From contig NZ_LWAE01000008.1 of NCBI RefSeq assembly GCF_001623875.1, positions 124,001 through 188,000 of the forward strand: DNA of 64,000 nt. The letters are read 5' to 3'. Numbering within the stretch: the stretch's first letter is position 1; each line of letters starts with the position of its first letter. The DNA comes from Clostridium magnum DSM 2767. GTDB taxonomy: Bacteria; Bacillota; Clostridia; Clostridiales; Clostridiaceae. Below are positions 44,954 through 54,077 of this stretch, piece by piece. The notes beneath the pieces are model-generated. The model was not told the origin of the DNA and did no database searches. It saw only the letters and a program-made list of their open reading frames with translations. The position numbers and the translations under genes were made by a program.

Positions 44954-46024
44954 ATGATTCAGTTATCGGAACAACTGGCACAGAAGATTGTGGATAAGAT
45001 GATGGAGGTTATTCCTTATAAGGTCATCATTACTGATGAACAAGGTGTAATTATAGGAAGTGGCGATCCAGATAGAATTCATCAATTTCATTCAGTAGCA
45101 AAAAAAGTTCTTGAGACTAAAAAGATGATTAAAATACCTGATGATTCTTCACCAGGTGTAAGGGCAGGTGTGAATTCTCCTATTTTTTTTGATGGAAAAC
45201 CGGTAGGAGCTATTGGAATTACTGGAGATCCTGAAATTGTGAAATCTTTTAGTGAGCTAGTTAGTGTTACTGCAGAGCTTTTAATTAATCAAGAATATGC
45301 TTCAAATCAACAGAAGATAAAAGAACAGGAGAGGGAAAAGTTTCTCTATGAACTTGTATATGCAGATGAAGCTTATTCTCAGTCTTTTATTGAGCGAGGG
45401 CTTTCTTTGGGAATAGATATAACTAGTGCTCATACAGCAGTACTAATAAGTTCTTCTAATGAAGATGCTTTAAAAAAGTTAAAAAACTATTTAAATTCTT
45501 TCCTTCAAAAACAAGAGTATTATCTTATACTTAATCCAAATACTATTGCTACATTTATGCATTCGGATAAATATCTTGTTAAGAGGTTAGAACGAATTTT
45601 AAATAATGAATTTACTAGCAATATAAATTTAGGGGTTGGACTTGCTGAATCTATCATTGCTGATTCAATAAATCAGGCTCGTAGAGCCCTAACTATTGGG
45701 AGAAAGTTGGAAAGTGGTAAGAATATTTATTTATATAAAGATCTGTACTTTATCTCTATGCTTGCTAATTTTGCAGGTGATCATAAATTAAAGGAATTAA
45801 TTAGTAAGCTAAAATTAGACGGAAAGCAAGCAGATCTTTTAGATACTTTAGCTGCTTATGTTTACAATAATGGGGAAACAAATACAACCTCTGAAGCATT
45901 GCATATACATAGGAATACACTGAGTTATAGATTAGAAAAAATCCAAGAAATTTCAGGAAAGAATCCACGAAATCTAATAGAACTTTTTGAACTTTTTACA
46001 GCTTATGTAGTTTCTATGTTATAA
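44954..46024 (+). CDS. CdaR-type sugar diacid/organic acid regulator
   Basis: 356 residues. The N-terminal diacid recognition domain (about 1-130) has VIITDEQGVIIGSGDPDRIHQFH and PIFFDGKPVGAIGITG, quoted in part; the central GGDEF-like PucR region follows, then a C-terminal PucR HTH (TSEALHIHRNTLSYRLEKIQEISGKNPRNL, about residues 300-330). CdaR activates glycerate, glucarate and related acid use. It lies 68 bp after lrgB, in the same direction, and is likely the control protein for lrgAB. Element B starts just after its stop. Confidence 0.9.
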   Translation: MIQLSEQLAQKIVDKMMEVIPYKVIITDEQGVIIGSGDPDRIHQFHSVAKKVLETKKMIKIPDDSSPGVRAGVNSPIFFDGKPVGAIGITGDPEIVKSFSELVSVTAELLINQEYASNQQKIKEQEREKFLYELVYADEAYSQSFIERGLSLGIDITSAHTAVLISSSNEDALKKLKNYLNSFLQKQEYYLILNPNTIATFMHSDKYLVKRLERILNNEFTSNINLGVGLAESIIADSINQARRALTIGRKLESGKNIYLYKDLYFISMLANFAGDHKLKELISKLKLDGKQADLLDTLAAYVYNNGETNTTSEALHIHRNTLSYRLEKIQEISGKNPRNLIELFELFTAYVVSML

Positions 46025-46025
46025 G

Positions 46026-46296
46026 TTTTATATAGACACCCACCGCCGAAAGTTGACTTATTCTGCGGGATATAATACCAATCTTCAGCACGTTAAATAT
46101 TTTTAAGTAGATCTAAAACTCAGAATTTATGAAAAACTAAGAACTTTAAATAACTCGCATTGCTCAGACAATCTAAAGTTCTAATTTTTTCACAAATTCT
46201 TTGTTAAGACTACTAAAAAATATTTAAATCTACCTTCAAATTGGTATTACATTCCTCCGAATAAGTCAACTTTCTGTTACGAGTATCTATAGATAA
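46026..46296 (-). repeat. Large palindromic element B at the 3' end of the CdaR gene
   Basis: Core 46048-46274 begins GAAAGTTGACTTATTC and ends AAGTCAACTTTC; outer TATAGACAC/GAGTATCTATA arms extend it. On the minus strand its loop is GTCTGAGCAATGCGAG, matching the loop of element A. The inner stems differ from A in sequence but still pair, and element B lies 2 bp beyond the stop. Confidence 0.8.
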
Positions 46297-46307
46297 ATGT
46301 GCTTAAA

Positions 46308-46371
46308 AGTTGACTTATTCTCTTATCAAAAGCCTTATATCTCAATGTTTCTAGATAATGAATAAGTCAAC
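46308..46371. repeat. Short relative of the palindromic element
   Basis: AGTTGACTTATTC at 46308 and its complement GAATAAGTCAAC ending at 46371 enclose a 39-bp interior. It shares the outer arm with elements A and B. Confidence 0.6.
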
Positions 46372-46416
46372 AACTGAACAAATTTATCTATATAGATATC
46401 CAATTCCAAAGCTTGA

Positions 46417-46490
46417 TATATTCTTTAGCTATAATTCAGCAAGCTTAACAACTTAGCTAAGTGAATAATTCAAGTTATGAAGTTGTTTAT
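46417..46490. repeat. Third, degenerate palindrome in the same gap
   Basis: CTTGATATATTC/GAATAATTCAAG and TTAGCT/AGCTAA arms with small mismatches. Flanking words TTTATCTATATA occur at 46383 and 46486, as in the other two palindromes of this gap. Confidence 0.5.
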
Positions 46491-46525
46491 CTATATAAAA
46501 GAAGGTTTATTCATAAATAATAAAA

Positions 46526-46573
46526 AAGAAGCTGGTTAGTGTAGTATGTAATTACACTAATCAGCTTTTTATC
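46526..46573. terminator. Terminator hairpin before the MarR gene end
   Basis: Stem AAGCTGGTTAGTGTA/TACACTAATCAGCTT with a 9-nt loop and a T-run on the plus strand and A-run on the other side, so it may act both ways. Confidence 0.8.
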
Positions 46574-46662
46574 ATATCTGACAATAAGAAGTAACAGCCA
46601 AAAAGGTGAAGAGAATCTGGGAAGTTATTCATTATTTTAGGTATCGTCTCGTATTCAGAAAG

Positions 46663-47106
46663 TTAATCTACTTTTAGAATTATATCTGTGATTCCTCTTA
46701 CATGTGTATTTAGGGCTTCTAAATCTTTAGAATCAAGAGAGGATATTTTTTGTGCTAGATTGTTTTTGATTGCTTCTTCTTGTTCTTTTATAAATTCATG
46801 AGCTTTTTCTGTTAGTTCAATTCTTAGTATCCTTCTATCATTTGGATCATTGTATCTAGTAACCATCCCCTCACTAATTAGTTTATCAATGATAGGTGTC
46901 ATATTAGGTTTAGATATTGTAAGATTTTTAGCTGCCTCAGATATAGAACAGGCACCATGATGAGCAAGATGAATTATAACCTTTATATGTGAAGGTGGTA
47001 TAGGAAGATTTTTTGTGATTTCACTTGGATTAAAAAATTTCCTATGTAAATATAACATTAAACTATACAAATCTCCAGAGAGCTTATTGAGTTCAGTAGT
47101 ACTCAT
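46663..47106 (-). CDS. MarR-family transcription regulator
   Basis: 147 residues. The winged helix-turn-helix spans about 35-110, with ACSISEAAKNLTISKPNMTPIIDKLISEGMVTRYNDPNDRR quoted in part for its recognition helix and the DPNDRR wing. AGGAGG precedes the start. It is divergent from the ABC exporter pair and shares a 230-bp region holding a clear promoter with AT-rich dyads. Repression of the exporter until a drug or phenolic binds is the usual scheme, inferred here. Confidence 0.9.
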   Translation of the reverse strand: MSTTELNKLSGDLYSLMLYLHRKFFNPSEITKNLPIPPSHIKVIIHLAHHGACSISEAAKNLTISKPNMTPIIDKLISEGMVTRYNDPNDRRILRIELTEKAHEFIKEQEEAIKNNLAQKISSLDSKDLEALNTHVRGITDIILKVD

Positions 47107-47201
47107 CGTATCCTCCTTAGGTAAATTTTATGAATTTACTTATATTATAATATATTTATAATTGTTATACAATGTGAAAAGTTGCTTTTATATAAATATT
47201 A

Positions 47202-47230
47202 TTGACATATAAATATTATTTTTATATAAT
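47202..47230 (+). promoter_or_regulatory. Promoter of the ABC exporter operon, with overlapping dyads
   Basis: TTGACA (47202-47207), 17-bp spacer, TATAAT (47225-47230): consensus sigma-A. TATAAATATTATT words occur before and within it, and an inverted ATAAAAATAATATT at about 47254, as possible MarR sites. Confidence 0.7.
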
Positions 47231-47337
47231 GGTTATGAAAATATAACTGTTATATAAAAATAATATTAAGAATAAACCAAATATATTTAGTAAAAACTAA
47301 ATGCAATAATTAATGATGAAATGGAGAGATGAGTTTA

Positions 47338-49592
47338 ATGTTAAAGATAATAAAGCAACTAAAACCCTTTATTGCTTCAATAGTTGTAATTATAGGTCTT
47401 CTGTTTGTACAAGCCGTATGTGACCTATCACTTCCAGATTATATGTCTAACATTGTAAATGTGGGCATTCAACAGGGGGGAGTAGAAAACGCAGTTCCTG
47501 AAGTAATTCGTAAAAGTGAATTTGATAAAATTAAACTATTTATCAGTGAAGAGGATAGGAAAAAGGTAGAAGGCAGCTATTTGCTTTTAGATAAGAAAAA
47601 TCTTTCTCAAAGTGAGTTGGAAAATACTTAGAGGAGTATCCACAGCTTGATAAAGAGGCAATTTACAAGCTTAATACAAAAGATAAAGATAAAATTAATG
47701 AGCTTAACAACATATTTGGTAAGCCCATGTTAATAGTGCAGGGGATTGAAAAGGGAGGTATGGCAACCTTAACTCCCTCTATGCCAGAAGGAGATCAGGG
47801 AGTTAAAGCACAGCAGAAGCTGACCGCAAATACAGATCCTTTTGCAATAATTGCAAAGATGCCTCAAGAGCAAATCAAGGCAATGAAAGAAAAAACAGAT
47901 GAAAAATTTGAAAATATGCCGGACAGCATGATTACTCAGTCAGCAGTTACCTTCCTTCATAAGGAATATAAAAATATAGGTATAGATACTGATAAGCTTC
48001 AATCAAACTATATATTAATTGCAGGAGTTAAAATGCTACTTTTAGCCTTGCTAAGTATGGTAGCTACAGTTATAGTTGGTCTACTTGCTGCAAAAGTGGC
48101 TGCAGGATTAGGTAAAAATCTTAGAAAAGATGTATTTAGAAAGGTTACAAGCTTTTCTAATTCTGAATTTGATAAATTCTCTACAGCGTCCTTAATCACA
48201 AGAAGCACAAATGATATTCAACAGGTTCAAACTCTTATGGTTATGTTGCTTAGAGTAGTGTTTTATGCACCGATTTTAGGGATAGGTGGAGTTATTAAGG
48301 TTATTAATACAGATATTTCAATGGGATGGATTATAGCAGTAGCAGTTATGGCCATTTTAACCTTAGTAATTGTTTTATTTAGTATAGCTATTCCTAAATT
48401 TAAGAGTGTACAAAAGCTGGTAGATAAGATAAATTTAATAACTCGTGAATCTCTAATAGGGATGCTGGTTATCCGTGCCTTTAATAATCAAAGGTATGAA
48501 GAGAATAAGTTTCAAAAGGCAAATCAGGATTTAACAAGAACAAATTTATTCATAAATCGCTTAATGACTTTAATGATGCCAATGATGATGTTTATAATGA
48601 ATGGAATTACAGTACTAATAATTTGGGTTGGAGCACACCAAGTTGACGCAGGAAATATTCAGGTTGGTAATATGATGGCATTTATACAATATGCAATGCA
48701 AATAATCATGGCATTTTTAATGATATCAATGGTGTCAATTATGCTCCCTCGTGCTTCCGTATCAGCGCAGCGTATAGCAGAAGTTTTAGATACTGAAGTT
48801 AGCATTAATGATTTAAAGGAGTCAAAAGAATTTTCCTTATATAAAAAAGGCTATGTAGAATTTAATAATGTTAGTTTTAGATATCCAGGTGCAGAAGAAG
48901 ATGTACTTTCAAACATTACCTTTACAGCTAAGCCTGGAGAAACTACAGCTTTTATCGGAAGTACAGGCAGTGGTAAATCGACGCTGATAAATTTGATTCC
49001 ACGTTTTTACGATATAACAAATGGAAAAATATTAGTAGATGGTACTGATATTAGAGAGGTACCTCAGCAGAAATTAAGAGAAAAAATTGGTTATGTACCA
49101 CAAAAGGGGATTTTATTTTCAGGTACTATAGAAAGTAATATAAAGTACGGTAGGAAGGATGCAACAAAAGAGGAGTTAATAAAGGCTGCAGATATAGCTC
49201 AAGCTATGGAGTTTATTAATGCTAAACCTGAAAACTTCAATACAGAGATATCTCAAGGGGGAAATAATGTCTCAGGAGGTCAAAAACAAAGGCTTTCTAT
49301 CGCTCGTGCTCTTGCTAAAAAGCCTGAAATATTTATCTTTGATGATAGTTTCTCAGCTCTTGATTTCAAGACAGATTCAGCATTGCGTAAGGCATTAAAG
49401 AGTGAACTTTTAGAAAGTACCATCCTAATTGTTGCACAAAGAATAAGCACAATAATGAATGCAGATAAAATTATTGTACTTGATCAAGGCAAGATAGTAG
49501 GAAACGGAACTCATAATGAGCTTATGGAAAATTGCGAGGTTTATAAACAAATTGCTTTATCACAACTTTCAAAGGAGGAACTTTCATCATGA
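47338..49592 (+). pseudogene. Heterodimeric ABC exporter, subunit A (frameshifted)
   Basis: One ABC half-exporter read in two frames. The first frame (ATG at 47338 with GGAGAG nine bases upstream) stops at 47631; the second continues through 49592 without a break in homology. The shift is at GGAAAATAC (47619-47627): one more A would give Glu-Lys-Tyr and restore the frame. The second part alone (ATG at 47727) would lack TM1. The nucleotide-binding domain has Walker A GSTGSGKST, signature NVSGGQKQR, and Walker B IFIFDDS, with Asp in place of the catalytic Glu, a degenerate site typical of one half of heterodimeric exporters. A sequencing error, a real mutation or frameshifting are all possible. 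Confidence 0.85.
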
Positions 49593-51451
49593 GTGATAGA
49601 AAAGTAGAAAATAAAAGACAGGGTGGCTTTGGCGGCGGTCCTATGGGCGGTATGGGAAAAGTTGAAAAGGCTAAGAATTTCAAGGATACTATGAATAAAT
49701 TAATCCAATACCTAAAACCATACAGTTTATCAATAATTACTGTAATTATTTTTGCAATAGGTAGTGCGGCTTTTTCTATAGTAGGTCCTAAGATTTTAGG
49801 TAAGGCTACAACAAAGCTTTTTGAAGGTTTAGTAAGTAAGGTAATGGGTGTGGAAGGTGCAGCAATTGACTTTACTTATATAGGGAATATCGTAATTTGG
49901 CTTCTTGGATTATATATAATTAGTGCTATATTCGGGATTATACAAGGATATATTATCTCAGGAGTAGCACAGAAGGTATCTTATAATTTAAGAAAAGAAA
50001 TTTCACAAAAGATCAATCGTATGCCCCTTAGTTATTTTGATAAGAAGTCTCATGGAGAAGTACTATCAAGGGTTACAAATGATGTTGATACAGTGAGTCA
50101 AACCTTAAATCAAAGTTTGTCACAGATAATAACCTCAGTTATTACTATAATTGGTGTGTTAATAATGATGTTATCAATAAGTTGGCAAATGACACTGGTG
50201 GCGTTACTAATATTGCCAGTATCGATGCTGTTAATAATGGTAGTGGTTAAAAAATCGCAAAAATACTTTAAAGATCAACAGGAATATCTAGGCCATGCTA
50301 ATGGGCATATAGAAGAAATCTATAGTGGTCACAATATAATGAAAGCCTTTAATAGGGAAAAAGAAGCTGTTGAAAAATTTGATGAAATTAATGACACACT
50401 TTATAGTTCTGCATGGAAATCTCAATTCTTATCAGGGATGATGATGCCTATTATGACCTTTATTGGAAATATAGGTTATGTAGCTGTATCCATTCTAGGC
50501 GGATGGCTTACTGTAAAGAAAACTATTGAAGTTGGAGATATTTTATCCTTTGTTCAATATGTTAGAAGTTTTACACAACCAATAGCTCAAGTGGCTCAAA
50601 TATCTAACGTCCTTCAATCAACGGCAGCTGCTGCTGAAAGAGTCTTTGAATTCCTAGAAGAGGAGGAAGAAGTCTTAGAAGCAGAAAATCCTTTGAAGGT
50701 TGAAGAGATTAAAGGAGAAGTTACTTTTAAAGATGTTCACTTTGGATATAATTCAGACAAAATCATAATAAATGATTTTGGAACTCATATTAAGCCAGGG
50801 CAAAAGGTGGCTATTGTGGGACCTACTGGAGCAGGTAAAACGACTATAGTTAAACTTCTAATGCGTTTTTATGATTTAAATAGCGGAGCGATATTAATTG
50901 ACGGTCATGACATAAAGGACTTTACCAGAGAAGACTTACGTAATATGTTTGGCATGGTGCTTCAGGACACCTGGCTGTTTAATGGTTCAATAATGGAAAA
51001 TATCCGTTATGGAAGACTTAATGCCACTGATGAAGAGGTCATTGAGGCAGCTAAGTCAGCTCATGTTCATCACTTTGTAAAGACTTTACCAAATGGTTAC
51101 AATATGGAATTGAATGAAGAAGCAAATAATGTATCCCAAGGGCAAAAACAGTTATTAACAATTGCCAGAGCAATTTTAGCAGATCCTAAGATATTGATAC
51201 TTGATGAAGCAACAAGCTCTATTGATACTCGTACGGAGATTCTTATACAAAAAGCAATGGAAAATCTCATGAAAGGAAGAACAAGTTTTATTATTGCACA
51301 TAGATTATCAACAATACGTGATGCAGATTTAATTCTTGTAATGAAGGATGGAGATATTGTAGAACAGGGTAATCATGAAGAGTTATTAAAAGCTAATGGT
51401 TTCTATGCCTCTCTTTATAATAGTCAGTTTGAAAATGCAAATGCTTCATAG
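49589..51451 (+). CDS. Heterodimeric ABC exporter, subunit B
   Basis: 620 residues. A Gly/Met-rich start (GGFGGGPMGGMG) leads into six membrane helices (about 35-330) and an ATPase domain with Walker A GPTGAGKTT, signature VSQGQKQL and an intact Walker B with Glu, ILILDEATSSID, then H-loop IIAHRLSTI. The canonical glutamate here and the altered one in subunit A match BmrC/BmrD and TM287/288. It exports drugs or lipids. Its start overlaps the subunit A stop by 4 bp (ATGA), with AAAGGAGG upstream. Without a full subunit A the pump may not work. Confidence 0.92.
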   Translation: MSDRKVENKRQGGFGGGPMGGMGKVEKAKNFKDTMNKLIQYLKPYSLSIITVIIFAIGSAAFSIVGPKILGKATTKLFEGLVSKVMGVEGAAIDFTYIGNIVIWLLGLYIISAIFGIIQGYIISGVAQKVSYNLRKEISQKINRMPLSYFDKKSHGEVLSRVTNDVDTVSQTLNQSLSQIITSVITIIGVLIMMLSISWQMTLVALLILPVSMLLIMVVVKKSQKYFKDQQEYLGHANGHIEEIYSGHNIMKAFNREKEAVEKFDEINDTLYSSAWKSQFLSGMMMPIMTFIGNIGYVAVSILGGWLTVKKTIEVGDILSFVQYVRSFTQPIAQVAQISNVLQSTAAAAERVFEFLEEEEEVLEAENPLKVEEIKGEVTFKDVHFGYNSDKIIINDFGTHIKPGQKVAIVGPTGAGKTTIVKLLMRFYDLNSGAILIDGHDIKDFTREDLRNMFGMVLQDTWLFNGSIMENIRYGRLNATDEEVIEAAKSAHVHHFVKTLPNGYNMELNEEANNVSQGQKQLLTIARAILADPKILILDEATSSIDTRTEILIQKAMENLMKGRTSFIIAHRLSTIRDADLILVMKDGDIVEQGNHEELLKANGFYASLYNSQFENANAS

Positions 51452-51475
51452 GCTAAATAGAAAAAAATATATTAG

Positions 51476-51524
51476 AGAAGGCGTTGGTTTTTATAATTTA
51501 TTAAAACCAACGCCTAAAGTGTTT
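51476..51524 (+). terminator. Terminator of the ABC exporter operon
   Basis: Stem AGGCGTTGGTTTTT/AAAACCAACGCCT with an 8-nt loop and a T-run downstream. Confidence 0.85.
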
Positions 51525-51551
51525 TTATGTAGATGTCTATATCTAACATCT

Positions 51552-51701
51552 TTACTTATCACTTAGATTATTCTTTGCAGTTGAAGTCCATTGATTATCT
51601 GTTGCTGTTTTATCTTTTTTATTAGTACTTGCTTCCATACCAGATTGCTCAGGTAAAGATGACCATTGATTATTTTCTTTAGATTTTGATTTTTTTCCCA
51701 T
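51552..51701 (-). CDS. Small hydrophilic 49-residue protein, uncharacterised
   Basis: A short gene with an excellent ribosome site (AAAGGAGG, eight bases before the ATG at 51701). The product begins MGKKSKSK and contains two matching segments, NQWSSLPEQS and NQWTSTAKNN, in a Lys/Ser/Asn/Thr-rich chain without cysteine. Not recognised. The size and composition would suit a small spore or stress protein, but it lacks the conserved GPR cleavage and alpha/beta SASP motifs. It sits between the ABC exporter and gdhA, opposite the exporter. Confidence 0.6.
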   Translation of the reverse strand: MGKKSKSKENNQWSSLPEQSGMEASTNKKDKTATDNQWTSTAKNNLSDK

Positions 51702-51826
51702 TATAAAGCCTCCTTTCATTTGTAATCTTATTTTTAACTAAATAAAGTATTTGATTCTAAGAAAGATATTCATGTGTAACCAATAAATTCATTATCAAAA
51801 TAAATAAATTATCTAAATAAAAAATA

Positions 51827-51872
51827 ATAGGATCAGATGAGGGGTTGGAATCCCATCTGATCCTAATTATTT
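51827..51872 (-). terminator. Terminator of gdhA
   Basis: Stem GGATCAGATG/CATCTGATCC with a 14-nt loop immediately after the gdhA stop; T-rich on the minus strand. The arms resemble the terminal hairpin of the dispersed repeat. Confidence 0.75.
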
Positions 51873-51881
51873 TACTTCATC

Positions 51882-53240
51882 TTAATAGTTTCCTTGAGCA
51901 TGCATTGCATCAGCAACTTTTACAAATCCTGCAATATTTGCTCCTGCAACTAGATTATATCCAAAGCCATATTCTTCAGATGCATCTTTACAGTTGTTGT
52001 ATATATTAACCATTATTTGGTGAAGTTTCGCATCAACTTCTTCTTCAGTCCATGACATTCTACCACTGTTTTGTGCCATTTCAAGAGCTGAAGTAGCAAC
52101 ACCACCAGCATTAGCTGCTTTAGAAGGTCCTACTATAACTCCGTTCTTTTGTAAATAGTCAACAGCTTCGTTTGTGCAAGGCATATTAGCAACTTCGCAA
52201 ACCATTTTAACTCCATTTTCAACTATTTGCTTAGCATGTTCTAAGTGTATATCGTTTTGAGTAGCAGATGGCATTATGATATCAGCCTTAACTCCCCATG
52301 GTTTTTCTTCTGGGAAGAATTTAACTCCAAATTTATCAGCATAATCTTGTACTTTATCTCTTCCTGAAGCACGCATCTCAAGAAGGTAGTCGATTTTTTC
52401 ACCTGTTACTCCCTCTGGATCATAGATATATCCATCTGGACCTGAAAGCGTTACAACTTTACCACCTAATTGAGCGATCTTTATAGATAGACCCCATGAT
52501 ACGTTACCAAAACCTGATATTGCAACAGTTTTACCCTTAAAATCTGTTCCTTCATGTTTAAGCATTTGTTCGCAGAAGTAAGCTGCTCCAAATCCTGTAG
52601 CTTCTGGTCTTATTAAGCTTCCACCATAAGACATTCCTTTACCAGTAAGCACGCCATTTTCGAATGCTCCTCTAATTCTTCTATATTGTCCATAAAGATA
52701 ACCTATTTCTCTTCCGCCAACGCCAATATCTCCAGCTGGAACGTCTACGTCTGGTCCTATATGTCTATAAAGCTCAGTCATGAAGCTTTGACAGAATCTC
52801 ATTATTTCTTTATCTGACTTTCCTCTAGGATCAAAGTCAGAACCACCTTTACCGCCTCCTATTGGAAGACCAGTTAATGAATTCTTTAATACTTGTTCAA
52901 ATCCTAAGAATTTCATAATTCCTATATAAACTGAAGGATGGAATCTAAGCCCTCCCTTATAAGGTCCTATAGCTCCGTTAAATTGCACTCTAAATCCACG
53001 GTTTACTTGTAATTTGCCTTGATCATCAACCCATGGTACTCTAAACATTATTTGTCTTTCTGGTTCGCACATTCTTTCTAAAAGATTTTCCTCCATGTAT
53101 TCAGGATGTCTTTCTAAAACTGGACCAAGAGAACTTAATACTTCTTCAACAGTTTGTAAAAATTCTGGTTCATGTCCGTTTCTTTTTTTAACCTTTTCGA
53201 TTACCTCATCAATGTAATTTTTCACTTTTTCATTTATCAT
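51882..53240 (-). CDS. gdhA: Glutamate dehydrogenase
   Basis: 452 residues, the class I hexameric length. Interconverts glutamate with 2-oxoglutarate and ammonia. The catalytic Lys region is LPIGGGKGGSDFDP, an earlier Lys in GPYKGGLRFHP contacts substrate, and the dinucleotide fold has SGFGNVSWG. The coenzyme (NAD or NADP) cannot be set safely from this. A GGGGG site precedes the start. The gene is divergent from an Lrp-type regulator, which often controls such amino acid genes. Confidence 0.95.
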   Translation of the reverse strand: MINEKVKNYIDEVIEKVKKRNGHEPEFLQTVEEVLSSLGPVLERHPEYMEENLLERMCEPERQIMFRVPWVDDQGKLQVNRGFRVQFNGAIGPYKGGLRFHPSVYIGIMKFLGFEQVLKNSLTGLPIGGGKGGSDFDPRGKSDKEIMRFCQSFMTELYRHIGPDVDVPAGDIGVGGREIGYLYGQYRRIRGAFENGVLTGKGMSYGGSLIRPEATGFGAAYFCEQMLKHEGTDFKGKTVAISGFGNVSWGLSIKIAQLGGKVVTLSGPDGYIYDPEGVTGEKIDYLLEMRASGRDKVQDYADKFGVKFFPEEKPWGVKADIIMPSATQNDIHLEHAKQIVENGVKMVCEVANMPCTNEAVDYLQKNGVIVGPSKAANAGGVATSALEMAQNSGRMSWTEEEVDAKLHQIMVNIYNNCKDASEEYGFGYNLVAGANIAGFVKVADAMHAQGNY

Positions 53241-53574
53241 AAAACTATACCCCCAAATAATTAAATTTTCATTCTATTGACCGAAGTCATTCTTTAATCT
53301 TATAATACTATATTTTCTAATAATTTTAAATATAAATAACAAAATTCCATAATAATTAATGATATAATTGAATTTTTGTTTAAATTATTCTATGAAATAC
53401 AAGATAGCAACTCATGGATATTAGAAAATTTAGGTTAAATTAGTTTAGGGTTAATTTTTTTAGGATTATAATTAAATTATTATATTAAATTTTAGTTGAT
53501 TCTGTTCCAATATTTAAATATATATACTATAATTAATATAGATAATTAATTATTTAACAAAAGAGGTGTGTGCG
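53241..53574. other. Divergent regulatory gap between gdhA and the Lrp gene
   Basis: 334 bp, extremely AT-rich. I see no riboswitch, T-box or strong terminator. TATAAT-like words occur (for example 53528-53533), but no well-spaced -35. The AATTTA-rich tracts could be Lrp sites, which are not specific enough to place. Confidence 0.4.
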
Positions 53575-54033
53575 ATGGATGCTTTAGATATCAAAATACT
53601 GAAATTATTGAAAAATAATGCGAGAGTTACTGCATCTGAAATCAGCAGTAAAATCAATTTATCTGTACCAGCGGTAAGTGATAGACTGAGAAAGCTTGAT
53701 GCTTCAGGAGTCATAGAAAAGTATACTGTTATTATTAATGCTAAAAAGTTAAATAGAAATCTTACAGCTATTATGTTTATTAGTTTAGAATCTCCTAAGT
53801 ATATTAATAATTTTTTAGAGGCGATTCAAAAAGACGATGAAATTATAGAGTGTCATTATCTTGCAGGTGATTATGATTATGCATTGATAATTATTACAGA
53901 AAACACTGAGACTCTAGAAAAGATTTTAAACAAGATAAAAAGTATGAATGGAATTATTAAAACAAAGACCACAGTAGCTTTATCAACTATAAAAAATAAT
54001 CATTCCGTAATGCCAAGTGAAGAAGATTGTTAA
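53575..54033 (+). CDS. Lrp/AsnC-family transcription regulator
   Basis: 152 residues. An N-terminal HTH (LKNNARVTASEISSKINLSVPAVSDRLRKLDASG, about residues 8-42, quoted for family pattern) leads into the RAM effector domain (about 65-140) with DYDYALIIITE. The start is the ATG at 53575 behind AAAGAGGTG; the GTG three codons before is part of that site. It is divergent from gdhA, so control of glutamate metabolism is likely but inferred. It is followed by a copy of the dispersed repeat. Confidence 0.9.
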   Translation: MDALDIKILKLLKNNARVTASEISSKINLSVPAVSDRLRKLDASGVIEKYTVIINAKKLNRNLTAIMFISLESPKYINNFLEAIQKDDEIIECHYLAGDYDYALIIITENTETLEKILNKIKSMNGIIKTKTTVALSTIKNNHSVMPSEEDC

Positions 54034-54077
54034 AAAATCACTAAAAGGTTGTAAAAGGGACTATTGCAAAAGGGATA

